A DNA stretch of 64,000 nucleotides, taken from assembly GCA_003194525.1 (NCBI GenBank), contig NBIV01000020.1:310001-374000 (forward strand). The letters run 5' to 3'. Origin of the DNA: Gracilariopsis chorda (lineage: Eukaryota > Rhodophyta > Florideophyceae > Gracilariales > Gracilariaceae). Positions 1 through 9,324 of the stretch are shown here, one piece after another. The notes under the pieces were generated by a model. That model had not been told where the DNA came from and made no database searches. It saw only the letters and a program-made list of their open reading frames with translations. Made by a program: the position numbers and the translations under genes. How positions within the stretch are numbered: the stretch's first letter is position 1; every line of letters starts with the position of its first letter.

Positions 1-234
1 GCGTGCTCTATAGCACACACCACTCGAAAAGGATGTCTCGTAGCTTTCTCTGAACAACACGACAATTGCAGGAATCATGCCCAATTCTCTCCCATTATTC
101 CCTGTACCAGTTGCAGCTGCGCGCAAACCCCAGTTCCCGGCCCTTCTGCATAGTTCAAAACCCAGCCGTATAGACTTTGGCGTTCGTGAGAGCTCTCTTT
201 TAGTACTGCATCATACAAAGCTTCGAGTGATTTG
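1..234. other. Left edge, no gene seen
   Basis: This is the 3' flank of the PEX19 gene. Only short overlapping open frames occur, and I recognise nothing in it. Confidence 0.5.
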
Positions 235-1002
235 CTATTGCATGGGACACATCTCGACAAGCTTATCTACATCTGGTGCTTCCACAGCCGGAGAAGGCGA
301 ACTCGCGTTGTCAATCTTTTTAAGGATCGCGTCTGGTGGTGATCCGGTGTCCTGCATTTTCGAGAGAAGGTCCATAATCTCTGAGGAATCCGCTTTTGCG
401 GTATACTTGTCACAAATTTGTTCAACAAGGTTTTTCTGAACGGTATATCGCTCTTTTTCTTCTTTCGTCAACGAGCCTGCGTTTTCCGGGAGCCATTCTT
501 CGTACGCGGTGCGCATTTGCATCATAGGATACTTTAACACATCCTCTGAAAGAAGTTGGCCTACTATAGTATCTACAAACTTTTCCATTTCAGGCGCGGC
601 TCCTTTGGCTGATTCTGTTTCACCAGGCGCGGTAGCGTCCGCAGACTGACCATCCACCGGATTTTGTGCATTCAAAGCTCCAAACGATGACGACAAAGTC
701 GTCAAGAATTCTTCCACCAGTTTGACATCTTGGTCAATAACGTCTTCCTTTTCCTGATCTTGGCTGATGCCAAGTTTCTTGAGAGAGTTCAGAGCTTCTT
801 CTAGCGCTTCACTGGCCTCGTCAGTTCCGAAAGGAGGTTTTGAAGCTGTTTCTTCGTGTATGCTTTGATTGGGAGCAATATCTTGAGCTATTTCTGCTGT
901 ATCTGATGCTTCAGCTTTGGATACGGTATGAGGCGCATCACGAACGTCGTCGAATGCTTCCAGAGCGCCGTCAAGGATATTGTCCAGCTCGTCGTCGTCC
1001 AT
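235..1002 (-). CDS. PEX19: Peroxisomal biogenesis factor 19 (PEX19)
   Basis: This 255-residue protein is the predicted cytosolic chaperone and import receptor for peroxisomal membrane proteins, working with membrane-bound PEX3. The start is an ATG followed by an acidic N-terminus (MDDDELDNILDGALEAF) resembling the PEX3-binding helix. The C-terminal half carries the family core: a helix with PMMQMRTAYEEWLP at residues 159-172, then a segment around 206-229 matching the Pex19 pattern of a hydrophobic helix followed by G-x-P-P. The last four residues, CPMQ, form a CaaX box expected to be farnesylated, as in yeast and animal PEX19. Length is slightly below the roughly 300 residues common in the family. 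No intron is needed. The next gene, spermidine synthase, lies on the same strand 1.1 kb upstream, too far for an obvious shared promoter. Family assignment is secure; farnesylation is inferred from the motif. Confidence 0.93.
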   Translation of the reverse strand: MDDDELDNILDGALEAFDDVRDAPHTVSKAEASDTAEIAQDIAPNQSIHEETASKPPFGTDEASEALEEALNSLKKLGISQDQEKEDVIDQDVKLVEEFLTTLSSSFGALNAQNPVDGQSADATAPGETESAKGAAPEMEKFVDTIVGQLLSEDVLKYPMMQMRTAYEEWLPENAGSLTKEEKERYTVQKNLVEQICDKYTAKADSSEIMDLLSKMQDTGSPPDAILKKIDNASSPSPAVEAPDVDKLVEMCPMQ

Positions 1003-1236
1003 ATGTGAAGAATGCGTTCTAGTAGACTCGAAGCGTCTCGGTTATCAATGTAAACGTCAGATGTAGGTCCTGTAGACACAAATTAAGGCGAAAAGCGAAT
1101 CGCTTTCTGGATATAAGAACGGACAAGGGCTCGAACTTGCAGGTTAGGTTTAAAGAGGGCTTCTGTGTCGTGTATGCGAGGCGAAGATGCTTCTTCGCAA
1201 CAGCTTCTAGGCTTCAGGCCACGCTATATCTCTGAT

Positions 1237-1290
1237 GTCTTGTGGCACCTGCTTCGAAAGGGAACGAAGCGAGGCACAAGATGTGTAAAA
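1237..1290 (+). repeat. Direct repeat copy 1 (hairpin-forming)
   Basis: About 54 bp, nearly repeated at 1735-1788. Shared core: GGCACCTGCTTCGAA, then GGAACGAAGCGAGGCAC, then ATGT and a short A-run. Within the unit, GCTTCG and CGAAGC can pair, with partial extension of the stem, so a short hairpin is possible. Function unknown. Confidence 0.6.
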
Positions 1291-1734
1291 GGCCAGTCGG
1301 TTTTAAGGAAGACTAGCTGGTAGAGGTATCTTTGTGCGCTCTATGATTGATGTCCCGTGACGAGACTCTCATCGTACAGTAGTCTACCAGCTAATACAGT
1401 ATGCATCAGATATGCCATTGAGTGGAACTAAAGCAATAAAAACTGAGACCAGTACAAAAATTCGTATCGTCTCAGGCCAGTGAAAAATGGTCATCGTTTA
1501 ATCGCGGGTTTATTAAACCCCCGATTGCTGTCTGAGCAACCCTTATGCTCAAGCCCTTCCCCAGGCCTCGATGTCTACTCGTTCTTGCTAAGAGCGAAAT
1601 TCAAGATGATCCCGGCTCTTCACGCATGCATAACGGAATCTAGCCTTTGATAGCGTTACACACTTTTGACGATGCCGATTTTTATTCACGAAGTGTCCGT
1701 TGGCACTTTGGCACCCTCTTGCAAAGGGTTACAA

Positions 1735-1788
1735 GTCTTGCGGCACCTGCTTCGAAGTGGAACGAAGCGAGGCACTGGACATGTAAAA
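1735..1788 (+). repeat. Direct repeat copy 2 (hairpin-forming)
   Basis: Second copy of the element at 1237-1290, in the same orientation about 0.5 kb away. The stem-forming halves GCTTCG and CGAAGC are retained, while the bases between the blocks differ. Confidence 0.6.
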
Positions 1789-2091
1789 ATCCCTGGTGCT
1801 CCTGTATGCTTTTACCTTGGATCCTTTAATATAAGCGTGGAATTGCTTAGCTGATCAGCAGGTAACCTTTTACGGCGGTATTGGAAGTTGTCGAAAAGAT
1901 TAGAAGGGTTTCAATCACGTACTCTTGTGATATCAAATGCGCACTAGCGATGTTTGTATGAGGGTCAGTTGCTTTCTTGAGTACATGTCGTGAGAGCTTT
2001 GATACGCTTTGCATTTATCCACCCTTCCCCATGCCTGGTCGTGCTTTTTGCGTGATAGCAAAGCTGTTTCTACTTAACTATACGCGAAACA

Positions 2092-2946
2092 CTACGACAG
2101 CAAACTTCTTCTAGCGAAATTTGGAAGGACGAAAGCGGCGGAGTGTATCTCACTGTTGTAGTACTTTAAGTCAGCGAGCTCCTTTTCGGACGGCTTGCGT
2201 AACGGCTCACGAAACTTCGTCTCTGGGTTCTTTGAACACAAGATAAAACCGATCTGACCGGATGGGTATGTTGGAATAGAAGTATACGCATACTCCACTA
2301 CCGCATATATTCTTCTGCACGACCAGACCAAGGGTTGGATGAGATTAGCATGAAGCCACATACACTCCCCTTGCGTGCAAATTAAGCCTCCAGGTTTCAA
2401 GCATGTATGCATGGCCTCGTAGTATGGCATCTCGAATAGCCGCTTAGCTGGTCCGACGGGATCTGACGAATCCGTAACAATCACATCGAATTCTGACTTG
2501 TGACGCTTCATAAACTCCAATCCGTCTCCTATTACCAGTTCACATCTTTCATCTGAGTACGCGGATGACATGTTCGGAAGGTATTTCTTTGATAATTCAA
2601 CCACCATTTCATCAAGTTCACATTGCACAACTTTCTTCACAGGGGAATGCTTGAGAACTTCTCTTAGGACACCTCCATCACCCCCACCTACAATCAGAAC
2701 CTTTTCAGGATTTGGGTGTGAATAAAGAGGCAGATGCGAAATCATTTCCTGGTAAGCGAATTCATCACGCTCAGTGCACTGAATGACGCCGTCAAGGACA
2801 AAAACATTGCCATAGGTCTTAGATTTGAAGACCAGAATTTCTTGGTACTTTGAACTGCACTGCTCAAGTACCTCTTCAACTTCTAGACACATGGCCTGAC
2901 CAGGCCACAGCTCTCCTTTTTCCATAAACCATCCATCTTTTATCAT
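2092..2946 (-). CDS. SPDS: Spermidine synthase
   Basis: This 284-residue aminopropyltransferase is expected to transfer an aminopropyl group from decarboxylated S-adenosylmethionine to putrescine, giving spermidine in the cytosol. It opens with the family hallmark [16 protein letters not shown] and continues into the beta-rich N-terminal domain ([26 protein letters not shown]). The nucleotide-binding Rossmann core has GGGDGG at residues 87-92 and the catalytic-loop motif DSSDPVGPA with Asp159 and Asp162. TYPSGQIGF lies near the C-terminus. I chose the ATG at 2946; the open frame continues 14 codons further but only to a GTG. Length matches plant and animal spermidine synthases (about 290-330 residues without extension). 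No targeting peptide is evident. Spermine or thermospermine synthase is possible in principle, but the motifs fit spermidine synthase best. Confidence 0.95.
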   Translation of the reverse strand: MIKDGWFMEKGELWPGQAMCLEVEEVLEQCSSKYQEILVFKSKTYGNVFVLDGVIQCTERDEFAYQEMISHLPLYSHPNPEKVLIVGGGDGGVLREVLKHSPVKKVVQCELDEMVVELSKKYLPNMSSAYSDERCELVIGDGLEFMKRHKSEFDVIVTDSSDPVGPAKRLFEMPYYEAMHTCLKPGGLICTQGECMWLHANLIQPLVWSCRRIYAVVEYAYTSIPTYPSGQIGFILCSKNPETKFREPLRKPSEKELADLKYYNSEIHSAAFVLPNFARRSLLS

Positions 2947-3938
2947 GTTAAGGCAGACGACTCTTACAAGGAAGCCCTGTAACTTCACTTCTAGACGCGC
3001 TGCGGTAAGATTAAGGCTGCTAGCAACGCCAAAATTCGATATCCTCTTTACCGGGGAAAGGCAATCGTGCTTCTGGATCTTGCAGCTATTTGTTCACAGC
3101 AAACGCGATACGATGCTGCTTCTGGACTGCGAAGTAGGTCGAACGCGGTTATCCATCCACAGTGTCGCAGTTTGCTTCCGATTATTCCGGATATAAGCAC
3201 TACAAATAGAACGACCGATATTCACGCGGATACGTTCTACAATCCGGATTCGCGGACGAGATTTCTCGAATTATACCGCGAGCTGAGCAACACACAAGAT
3301 CGTCTTGTCGAAGCAACCACCCTGACAGTACACGCGCACAGAGCAATGATATTCCCTGAGGCACCAGCACTCTGTGCGATATGGGCCGCTTCCACTAACA
3401 CTAGTATTCTACATACAACTTGTGTGATCACAAATGTCTTGTTATCTACTGCTCTTGTAATCCACAGGGGGCTAAACCTGATGGAAAATGCACATGCGAC
3501 AATTGAGAGCATCCTAATCTTGTGGGTCAGAACTGAGTGTTAGCGGTCTTCCTTTGTATCTGTGTAGGTTGCTCATCTTGATCTCCCGAAAGCCACACCT
3601 ACAAAAATATTAATTATTGGTCATTCTAATAAGGGTATCATTATAGATAGAAAGGCAACTTCGTAAGTTGCGAAAGGACGGCTAACCCTTCACCACGGCA
3701 GGTCACACGAGAAGCTCCAAAGCCAGTGTGAACCTTCCCATCACGCAATCGATGAACCCCTAATTATAGGGTGCAAGCTGAATGTCATCGACTAGAATCT
3801 GAGCGACAACTGTTGGTATCAGGCAGAAGTCGTCGTGTTGTTCATCTTGATCACTGAAGGTTGGCTGTGCTCAACGCATCAATCCGCTCGCACTGACGTT
3901 CAGGGTTTGCGACATCGTTGGAAGTTCAGCAAACCGCA
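2947..3938. other. Divergent intergenic region between SPDS and IspF-HisE
   Basis: This gap must hold the promoters of both flanking genes, which face away from each other. An open frame of 158 codons at 3067-3543 (+) and one of 91 on the opposite strand overlap it. Neither resembles a family I know, and neither is supported over the other. An AT-rich patch lies around 3600-3660. No clear core promoter motif stands out. Confidence 0.4.
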
Positions 3939-4988
3939 ATGCATATGGCTTTTATTGGCTTCGGTACCAATCGAGGCTTAAGGTCCCCGTCTAGACTGCA
4001 AACTGGTCACGCGGTTTGTCGTTCCCATGAGAGGAGATCAATGTTAAGAATGACTCAAACGAGAATTGGCCATGGTTTTGACCTGCATCGCCTGGAACCT
4101 GGATTGCCATTGATTCTGGGTGGTGTACAGCTGAAGCATGACAGAGGATGTGCTGGTCATTCAGATGGAGATGCAGTTTACCACTGCGTTGTAGACGCAA
4201 TTCTTGGTGCACTGTCCCTCCCAGATATTGGTCAACTATTTCCAGACACAGATCCTCGATTCAAAGATTGCGCTTCACATGTATTCATGGAGGCTGCCTA
4301 TGAGAAAATGCAGCAAAGAGGTTACCGAGTTGGCAACGTTGACGTCACGATAATACTGGAGAGGCCCAAAATGGCGCCGCATAAGGCCCTCATAAGGGAA
4401 AACATAGCCACACTGCTGCGTACTCATATTGATAACATCAATGTGAAAGCAAAAACACATGAAAAAGTTGATGCTGTTGGAGAAAACAGAGCAGTATCAG
4501 TACATGCAGTAGCCATGTTGGCTCCAAATGAAGAGCAGAACGACTCAAACTCGCAGCAATTGGTTGGGAGTGCACCTTTGGAAAGGGCGGAATCCGTTAC
4601 AAGTTCGCTTCTGGGGGTGATCGGGCAACGAGTTTCTGCAATACAAGAGCTAACACTGCCAGACAAACAAACACCTTGTCCTGTACAGAGGTTGTATGAC
4701 ACGGTAGAAGAGCGTAAGGAGGCCGATCCATCGTCATCTTGGACGGCGAAACTCTTTTCAAAAGGCCACAAGAAGATTGCTCAGAAAGTAGGAGAAGAAG
4801 CAGTCGAAGTGGCAATAGAGGGAAGTGCTAGACATACGGAAGGGGTTGTCAAGGAGAGCGCAGATTTGTTGTACCATCTTACGGTTTTATGGGCATCACT
4901 AGGGATAAAGCCAGGCGACGTCTGGTCAGAGCTTGCGCACAGAGAAGGCACGAGCGGAATTGCTGAGAAAGCCTCTCGGTCAGGCTAA
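3939..4988 (+). CDS. ispF-hisE: IspF-HisE fusion: MEcPP synthase plus phosphoribosyl-ATP pyrophosphatase
   Basis: One continuous 349-codon frame encodes two enzymes. Residues about 42-195 are IspF (2-C-methyl-D-erythritol 2,4-cyclodiphosphate synthase, MEP isoprenoid pathway): RIGHGFDLHRL, GHSDGDA, DIGQLFPDTDP and GNVDVTII are all present, and the metal ligands are retained (Asp48, His50, His82, with the spacing of E. coli Asp8/His10/His42). The usual GRGEG loop near the IspF end reads VGENRA. A hydrophilic linker follows (about 196-249). Residues 250-337 are HisE: LYDTVEERKEADPSSSWTAKL, KVGEEAVEVAIE and ESADLLYHL, the metal-binding pattern of the histidine-pathway pyrophosphatase. HisI is absent, although plant HisE is normally fused to HisI. 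The basic, Ser-rich N-terminal 40 residues with Phe near the start look like a plastid transit peptide. ATGs at 3939 and 3945 are both possible starts; the frame upstream reaches only a TTG. Confidence 0.93.
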   Translation: MHMAFIGFGTNRGLRSPSRLQTGHAVCRSHERRSMLRMTQTRIGHGFDLHRLEPGLPLILGGVQLKHDRGCAGHSDGDAVYHCVVDAILGALSLPDIGQLFPDTDPRFKDCASHVFMEAAYEKMQQRGYRVGNVDVTIILERPKMAPHKALIRENIATLLRTHIDNINVKAKTHEKVDAVGENRAVSVHAVAMLAPNEEQNDSNSQQLVGSAPLERAESVTSSLLGVIGQRVSAIQELTLPDKQTPCPVQRLYDTVEERKEADPSSSWTAKLFSKGHKKIAQKVGEEAVEVAIEGSARHTEGVVKESADLLYHLTVLWASLGIKPGDVWSELAHREGTSGIAEKASRSG

Positions 4989-5558
4989 GCGTGTGGATCA
5001 AGAAAAAGATACCACTAACTGAAGACCATTACCTCGTAGCTTCAAATGAATTAGATGCGCAGCCAAGAAGGCTTAGGTTCTTCGACAACCCAAAACGGTG
5101 ATAAGCCCAGGTGCTATTGCTGACAGTGCATTCTCATGAGAATAGTCAACTAGCTGCGAGATGGATGGCAGCTCGCGATTCTCTGCCGCCTCCAGTCTTA
5201 CACTTTTCAAATCGAGCTCTCGGTGGGTCACAACTAGCGCTCCACATCATTGTACCTCAGCACTCGTCTCCCACTCCTACGAGACGGGTCTCCAATGCTC
5301 AGACTTGGACAAAACGAAAGCATCATACCTGACAAACATCATTCGCTGCACGAACAGTAGACACGTACCTCTCATGCTTCCCGTGTATACAACTTTGGCG
5401 ATTTTGGATCATCACAGCTGACCCATTCTCTTATTGTCGTTGACAAGGTTTGGCGACAAGAGCACATGAAGACAAATAGAATTTCGTTGTACCAACATAA
5501 CTTGGTTCCAAATCAGAAGGACAGCGCAAACTGCTAGCGATGTCTTCGCGTTCGGATA
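4989..5558. other. Convergent intergenic region
   Basis: This region lies between the 3' ends of the IspF-HisE gene (+) and the IGPS-like gene (-). Two overlapping frames under 90 codons occur, and I recognise neither. It probably holds only 3' UTRs and transcript ends. Confidence 0.45.
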
Positions 5559-6698
5559 CTACTCAGTGTTCTCGGAGAACGGCACCCCCATATCGCCAGC
5601 AAATATGTTCCCACTATGCCTCTTTTGCGATCGTATTTCACTTATAAACCCACGAGGACGTTGCGTTTGAAGCAGAGCTGTGCCCAGCACTACACCATTG
5701 AACCCAGCGTCCAGCAGACTCCAGCAATCGCTCGCAGTAGTTAAACCACCCCCTCCCATTGTGAGCACCCATGGTGGAACTGCTTCGATCAGCCTTTCAG
5801 CGGTGCCTGGTACCAATTTGTTTCGGGTGCGATCCCAATTAGTCAAGTAAAGCATTGTAGCGCCACATTCCATCGCAAAATCTCTTTCTAGCTCAGTATG
5901 ACATTCAATGATGGATTCTATTCCCATTGAAGTAGCGCTGTTCATAAGTTCCATAATTTCTGGCAGTGCAGCCGCAGCAACAATGTTCACTGCTGTAGCA
6001 CCTGCAACTGCAGCTTCTGCAATTTGAACTGCGTCTATAATCAGATCTTGACGAGCAATTGGCATACCCGGGTCAACGTTGGACACTCGCTGTAGTCTTG
6101 CAATCTTGGTCAACTCTGATGTCTCCACACCGAATCTTAGGGAATCAGTGTATACCAAAGCTGCGTCCACGCCACTTGTACTGAGAGCTCTTGCTTCACG
6201 AGCTATATCTTCCAAGTCAGCGATCTTGACGGCTGTTTCCCCAGGTCTTGGAGCTTGGAACCTTTTCATGGCTGCAACTACTGCAAGAGTTCCATCTCGT
6301 CGCCTAAGAGCCTTTGAGAAATGATGAGAACTTTGCTGAGCATAAAAGGAGCGACAGAGGTTAATGGGATGATCCGGTCTTTCTGATAGTGTACTCTCCA
6401 TGAGCTCCACCTCTATCTTCTTGAGCTCTACCGCTTCTTGAAGAAGCCCAATAGGTTTCCAGCTCATCGTAACCGCAGCCCGTCTGTGCGTTCTGCTTCG
6501 CACCTGATATCGTGAGCGACGTTGCAAAGGGCAGCGAGTGTTGTTGGGATTGCATCGAATTCCCAAAATAGACGAGTGATGGACATGTGGAACAAATGAT
6601 GGGTACAGGGTACCTTCACTGATAACATGGCCGGGCTCTGAGTTGAGTCCGGAATGACGTTTGGGAGCGTTCTCGGAGTAGAATATCACGCAAACCAT
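5559..6698 (-). CDS. Indole-3-glycerol-phosphate-synthase-like TIM-barrel protein
   Basis: About 379 residues from the ATG at 6698, with another possible start at 6467 just before the conserved domain (MSWKPIGLLQEAVELKKIEVEL). The domain aligns along its length with IGPS/TrpC: a KKxEVE-type N-terminal helix, a strand with Lys145, the block PIARQDLIIDAVQIAEAAVAG, IIECHTELE with Glu265, and a C-terminal GLTTASDCWSLLDAGFNGVVLG. By eye, several catalytic positions differ from true IGPS. The first Glu of the E-x-K strand is Ala, the Lys of the RKDFI block is Gln217, the Asn of the INNRD block is Thr286, and the phosphate-side ESG is replaced by glycines (316-318). Lys145 and Glu265 remain. The basic N-terminal extension could be a plastid transit peptide. 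I therefore read it as a diverged paralogue whose reaction may not be tryptophan synthesis; a working but unusual IGPS is not excluded. Confidence 0.8.
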   Translation of the reverse strand: MVCVIFYSENAPKRHSGLNSEPGHVISEGTLYPSFVPHVHHSSILGIRCNPNNTRCPLQRRSRYQVRSRTHRRAAVTMSWKPIGLLQEAVELKKIEVELMESTLSERPDHPINLCRSFYAQQSSHHFSKALRRRDGTLAVVAAMKRFQAPRPGETAVKIADLEDIAREARALSTSGVDAALVYTDSLRFGVETSELTKIARLQRVSNVDPGMPIARQDLIIDAVQIAEAAVAGATAVNIVAAAALPEIMELMNSATSMGIESIIECHTELERDFAMECGATMLYLTNWDRTRNKLVPGTAERLIEAVPPWVLTMGGGGLTTASDCWSLLDAGFNGVVLGTALLQTQRPRGFISEIRSQKRHSGNIFAGDMGVPFSENTE

Positions 6699-7146
6699 TT
6701 CCTCTTCGTGCGGTTCGGTATCCTTCCATGCCTCGGCAGAAAGTGCCCTATTTTGATCCGCGAAGTGCAAGCCTTATCTTATACACTGCAAACGGGGGCG
6801 TGATGCCCCGTTTGCAATTGAGCTTCAGATCACGGCCCGTCTAAAAAAATCAACATAATAACAATACGAATACTCATCATGTTCTAAAGGGAATGACACA
6901 TCAACCCCCCATGGAGGAGTCCATGATACCCTTGCAAGCATGCCGAATCAGATTCTCATGCTCATCGTAAGGAAAGACTACTTGGAGACTGCTGAGCTTG
7001 CAATGGAATAAAAACATCAGCGAAAGCACTGCATGGACAACAAAGGTACGTTACGCTTTGGTTCAAGTAGCAGTAGTCTGTACGTGATGCGGAGACACAA
7101 GTCAGATTTGAATATACAATCTGAGAGTATTTTGTTAATGTAGAAG
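6699..7146. other. Intergenic region
   Basis: This separates the 5' end of the IGPS-like gene from the 3' end of the Smr gene, both on the minus strand. It contains an inverted CGGGGC/GCCCCG-type pair around 6790-6815 and an A-rich run near 6845, but nothing I can name. Confidence 0.4.
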
Positions 7147-8382
7147 TCATCTCTTTTTTAAATCAACAACGAAACTACCAACGTACTCATTTGCATCGAT
7201 AACCTCTTCAAAGAAAAACTCATTCTCCTGCAGCCATTTCTTCACAGCAGGTCTCAGTCTGGCTCTACCGGTACCTTTTGTATGATGTCCAGTACCCGTA
7301 AGAATCCGAATCTTACCCGCCTTATCTTCCAAAGCAGCAGGCAATCTTTCAATAGCTTCGCTAACGTGCAGCCCGTGCAGGTCGATAACATCATGCACAT
7401 GTGGCGGGTTTCGCTTGGCAAATATAGCATCTGCAGCCTGTCTGTGAAGTTCTTTCATTCTCTCATTTGCCTCTCGCCCCAATGCGCCCATCTTCTTTGC
7501 AGTCGCACCGTCATTTCTCTTAAACGCGGCTGCAGCTCTATCAAAATACTTGTTGCGAATAGAGGCCTGCTGCGCAGCCTCAGCTCTAAGCTCCTCGTAG
7601 AGCTCAGCAACGCTCTGACCCGTAGACACCCACACGTTTCCTACGTCGCCCGTTACAGGTGCGATATCTTCATCCACATCCGTTGCTTCAGAGACGGATT
7701 GCAAGGCTTGCAAAAAATTCTTCTGCTCATCAAGATGCCTTTCCCACCTGACCTTCTCACGTTGCTCGTGCTCTAACTCATGCCAGCCCAGTGCCTTCCG
7801 CAAGACAGGCTTCTTAGTCTCCTCCGGGGAGTTCTTTGAGCCTGGCAGAGGGGGAAACTGACGTTCAAAGTTCTGAACGGCGTGTTCGACAGTAGTCTCG
7901 GGAGGCGTGAATACTGATGGCGGTGTGAAGAGTGGGTGGTCCGGAGGCAGTGGTTCTTCTGCTGGTAAGACTGCAAAAGACGGCACAAACTCTGGTGCGT
8001 GAGCGTTGAGAGTTGATTTTGTTGGCGTTCGCGGTTCTACTGTGGGTTGGACGGGATTTTGGGAGCGGGAGATGTAAGGTGCTTTGTCGGTCGGGTATGC
8101 AGCGAATGGCGTGAAGTCCGATGGTAAAGCTTCAAATTGTTGCGGTTGATAATGAACGGGGGCAGATGCGTTCGGTTCGGGTTGTGTAGAAAAGGCGCCC
8201 TGGTAGTTATTGTAGTAAGAGTAAGGGTTATAGAGGTGGTGCTGTTGGGGGATGTCTGTGTTGAAAGAGAGCGCATTCAAAGAGTCGTTGAGGTAATCAA
8301 TCGCTGGGTAGTCGTCGACGTCGTCTGTTGGAATAACGGGAGCTTGGTTTATGCGACGTTGGTCGTGAGCACGCGGCTGCAT
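7147..8382 (-). CDS. PAM2 - DUF1771 - Smr domain protein (CID5/CID7-like)
   Basis: This protein has 411 residues from the ATG at 8382. Order of parts: a Pro/Asn/Tyr-rich low-complexity N-terminus; a PAM2 motif at about 123-135 (STLNAHAPEFVP), the short peptide that binds the MLLE domain of poly(A)-binding protein; a charged helical stretch; DUF1771 at about 259-324; and a C-terminal Smr domain at 330-410 with DLHGLH and TGTGHHTKG. Smr domains are nucleases or nucleic-acid binders. Eukaryotic proteins of this architecture (plant CID5-7; Cue2 and N4BP2 also carry Smr) are tied to poly(A)-binding protein and to cleavage or surveillance of problem mRNAs on ribosomes. The open frame continues upstream to another ATG at 8517, but that part is hydrophobic and contains a splice-acceptor-like stretch just before 8382, so I chose the downstream ATG. 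The domain call is firm; the role is inferred from relatives. Confidence 0.85.
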   Translation of the reverse strand: MQPRAHDQRRINQAPVIPTDDVDDYPAIDYLNDSLNALSFNTDIPQQHHLYNPYSYYNNYQGAFSTQPEPNASAPVHYQPQQFEALPSDFTPFAAYPTDKAPYISRSQNPVQPTVEPRTPTKSTLNAHAPEFVPSFAVLPAEEPLPPDHPLFTPPSVFTPPETTVEHAVQNFERQFPPLPGSKNSPEETKKPVLRKALGWHELEHEQREKVRWERHLDEQKNFLQALQSVSEATDVDEDIAPVTGDVGNVWVSTGQSVAELYEELRAEAAQQASIRNKYFDRAAAAFKRNDGATAKKMGALGREANERMKELHRQAADAIFAKRNPPHVHDVIDLHGLHVSEAIERLPAALEDKAGKIRILTGTGHHTKGTGRARLRPAVKKWLQENEFFFEEVIDANEYVGSFVVDLKKR

Positions 8383-9324
8383 GATTGCTCTGCATGTAAT
8401 GAGATATGAAATGGTGGGGACAACGAAGACAAGTAGCGGCAGAACACAGTACGTAAGGAGATAGGGGGAACAAGGAGCGTGTGGGAGAGCGGTTGGTATT
8501 GTGCGGGATGAGAGCATGCAGTCAGCTGGTTTGACAAACTGTTTGGGGAAAGTGGGAGAACGACAAGCAACTTGACGAGGCTCGATGATGTATGCCGCAG
8601 CTACAAACGTAAACTGTGCACCCACAAGTCACACAGCGACATTGGTGTGATAGATACCCAGGGGAAGGCTACACAGCAACGTGCCACGGGGGGGCCGCAA
8701 GCGTACCAAGGCGGGCCAACGCTGGCTAGATAGTAGGTCTAGCGATGGTATGATACGACACATGTGGAACGGCAAGCTGCGCAAGAGCATGGGCGTTGGG
8801 CAGGCGAAACGAAACTGTCAGCAACTCTTACAGTGCGCAACCTTGCGTTTCGAAGTGATACGAAACGTGTACGAGCTGTATCGCACCACATCGAATCTGG
8901 GAAGACCACCGATTCATATGGAATCGACGTGTACGACCTGTGTCCATTGAACCGGGCGCTGCCGACCACACGTTTTTTTCGGTTAACGCTTTTCGTTGGC
9001 GCTTTACTGGTGCACTCGGTGGCTGTGTGCATGACACGTCACCTGCCTCGGCTTTGATCTCCGTGCCAAAGCAGCCGTTCCAGACCTTCAGAAACAAGGA
9101 ACAGAGGAATGCAAAACTTTACCTTACCCCTGTGCCTGTTTCATGTCAGCCCATCTGTCGCTCATTTCGCTTCGCCCGTTCGATTCATTAGAATGGCCAT
9201 CTCAATAATCTTCAAATTTCAGGACCCTCCGCGCCCCGACCCGCACTAATTCACCTGCTTTCCGCATCCGTACCTTCTGTTAAATCATTGTCTTCGCCAG
9301 TTTGACTTGCCCCCATTCCATGAT
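8383..9324. other. Divergent promoter region (Smr gene / CBM48 gene)
   Basis: About 0.94 kb lies between two genes that face away from each other, so both 5' UTRs and promoters should be here. Five or more overlapping frames of 80-100 codons lie on both strands at 8681-9191. They contradict one another and show no family resemblance. There is a G-run near 8690. I see no clear TATA element. Confidence 0.45.

Larger units (their letters stand above)
1003..2091. other. Intergenic region with a duplicated hairpin-like element
   Basis: No coding frame here is convincing; the longest are about 60 residues and overlap one another. The notable content is the direct repeat pair at 1237-1290 and 1735-1788, annotated separately. 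The region should hold the PEX19 promoter at its left end and the 3' end of the spermidine synthase transcript at its right end. Confidence 0.5.

Noticed and set aside
3067-3543. 158-codon frame in the SPDS/IspF-HisE gap
   Set aside because: No recognisable family, opposed by another frame of 91 codons, and it sits where two promoters are expected. Left as unassigned.
8681-9191. Several overlapping 80-97-codon frames on both strands
   Set aside because: They contradict one another within a divergent promoter region and show no family features.
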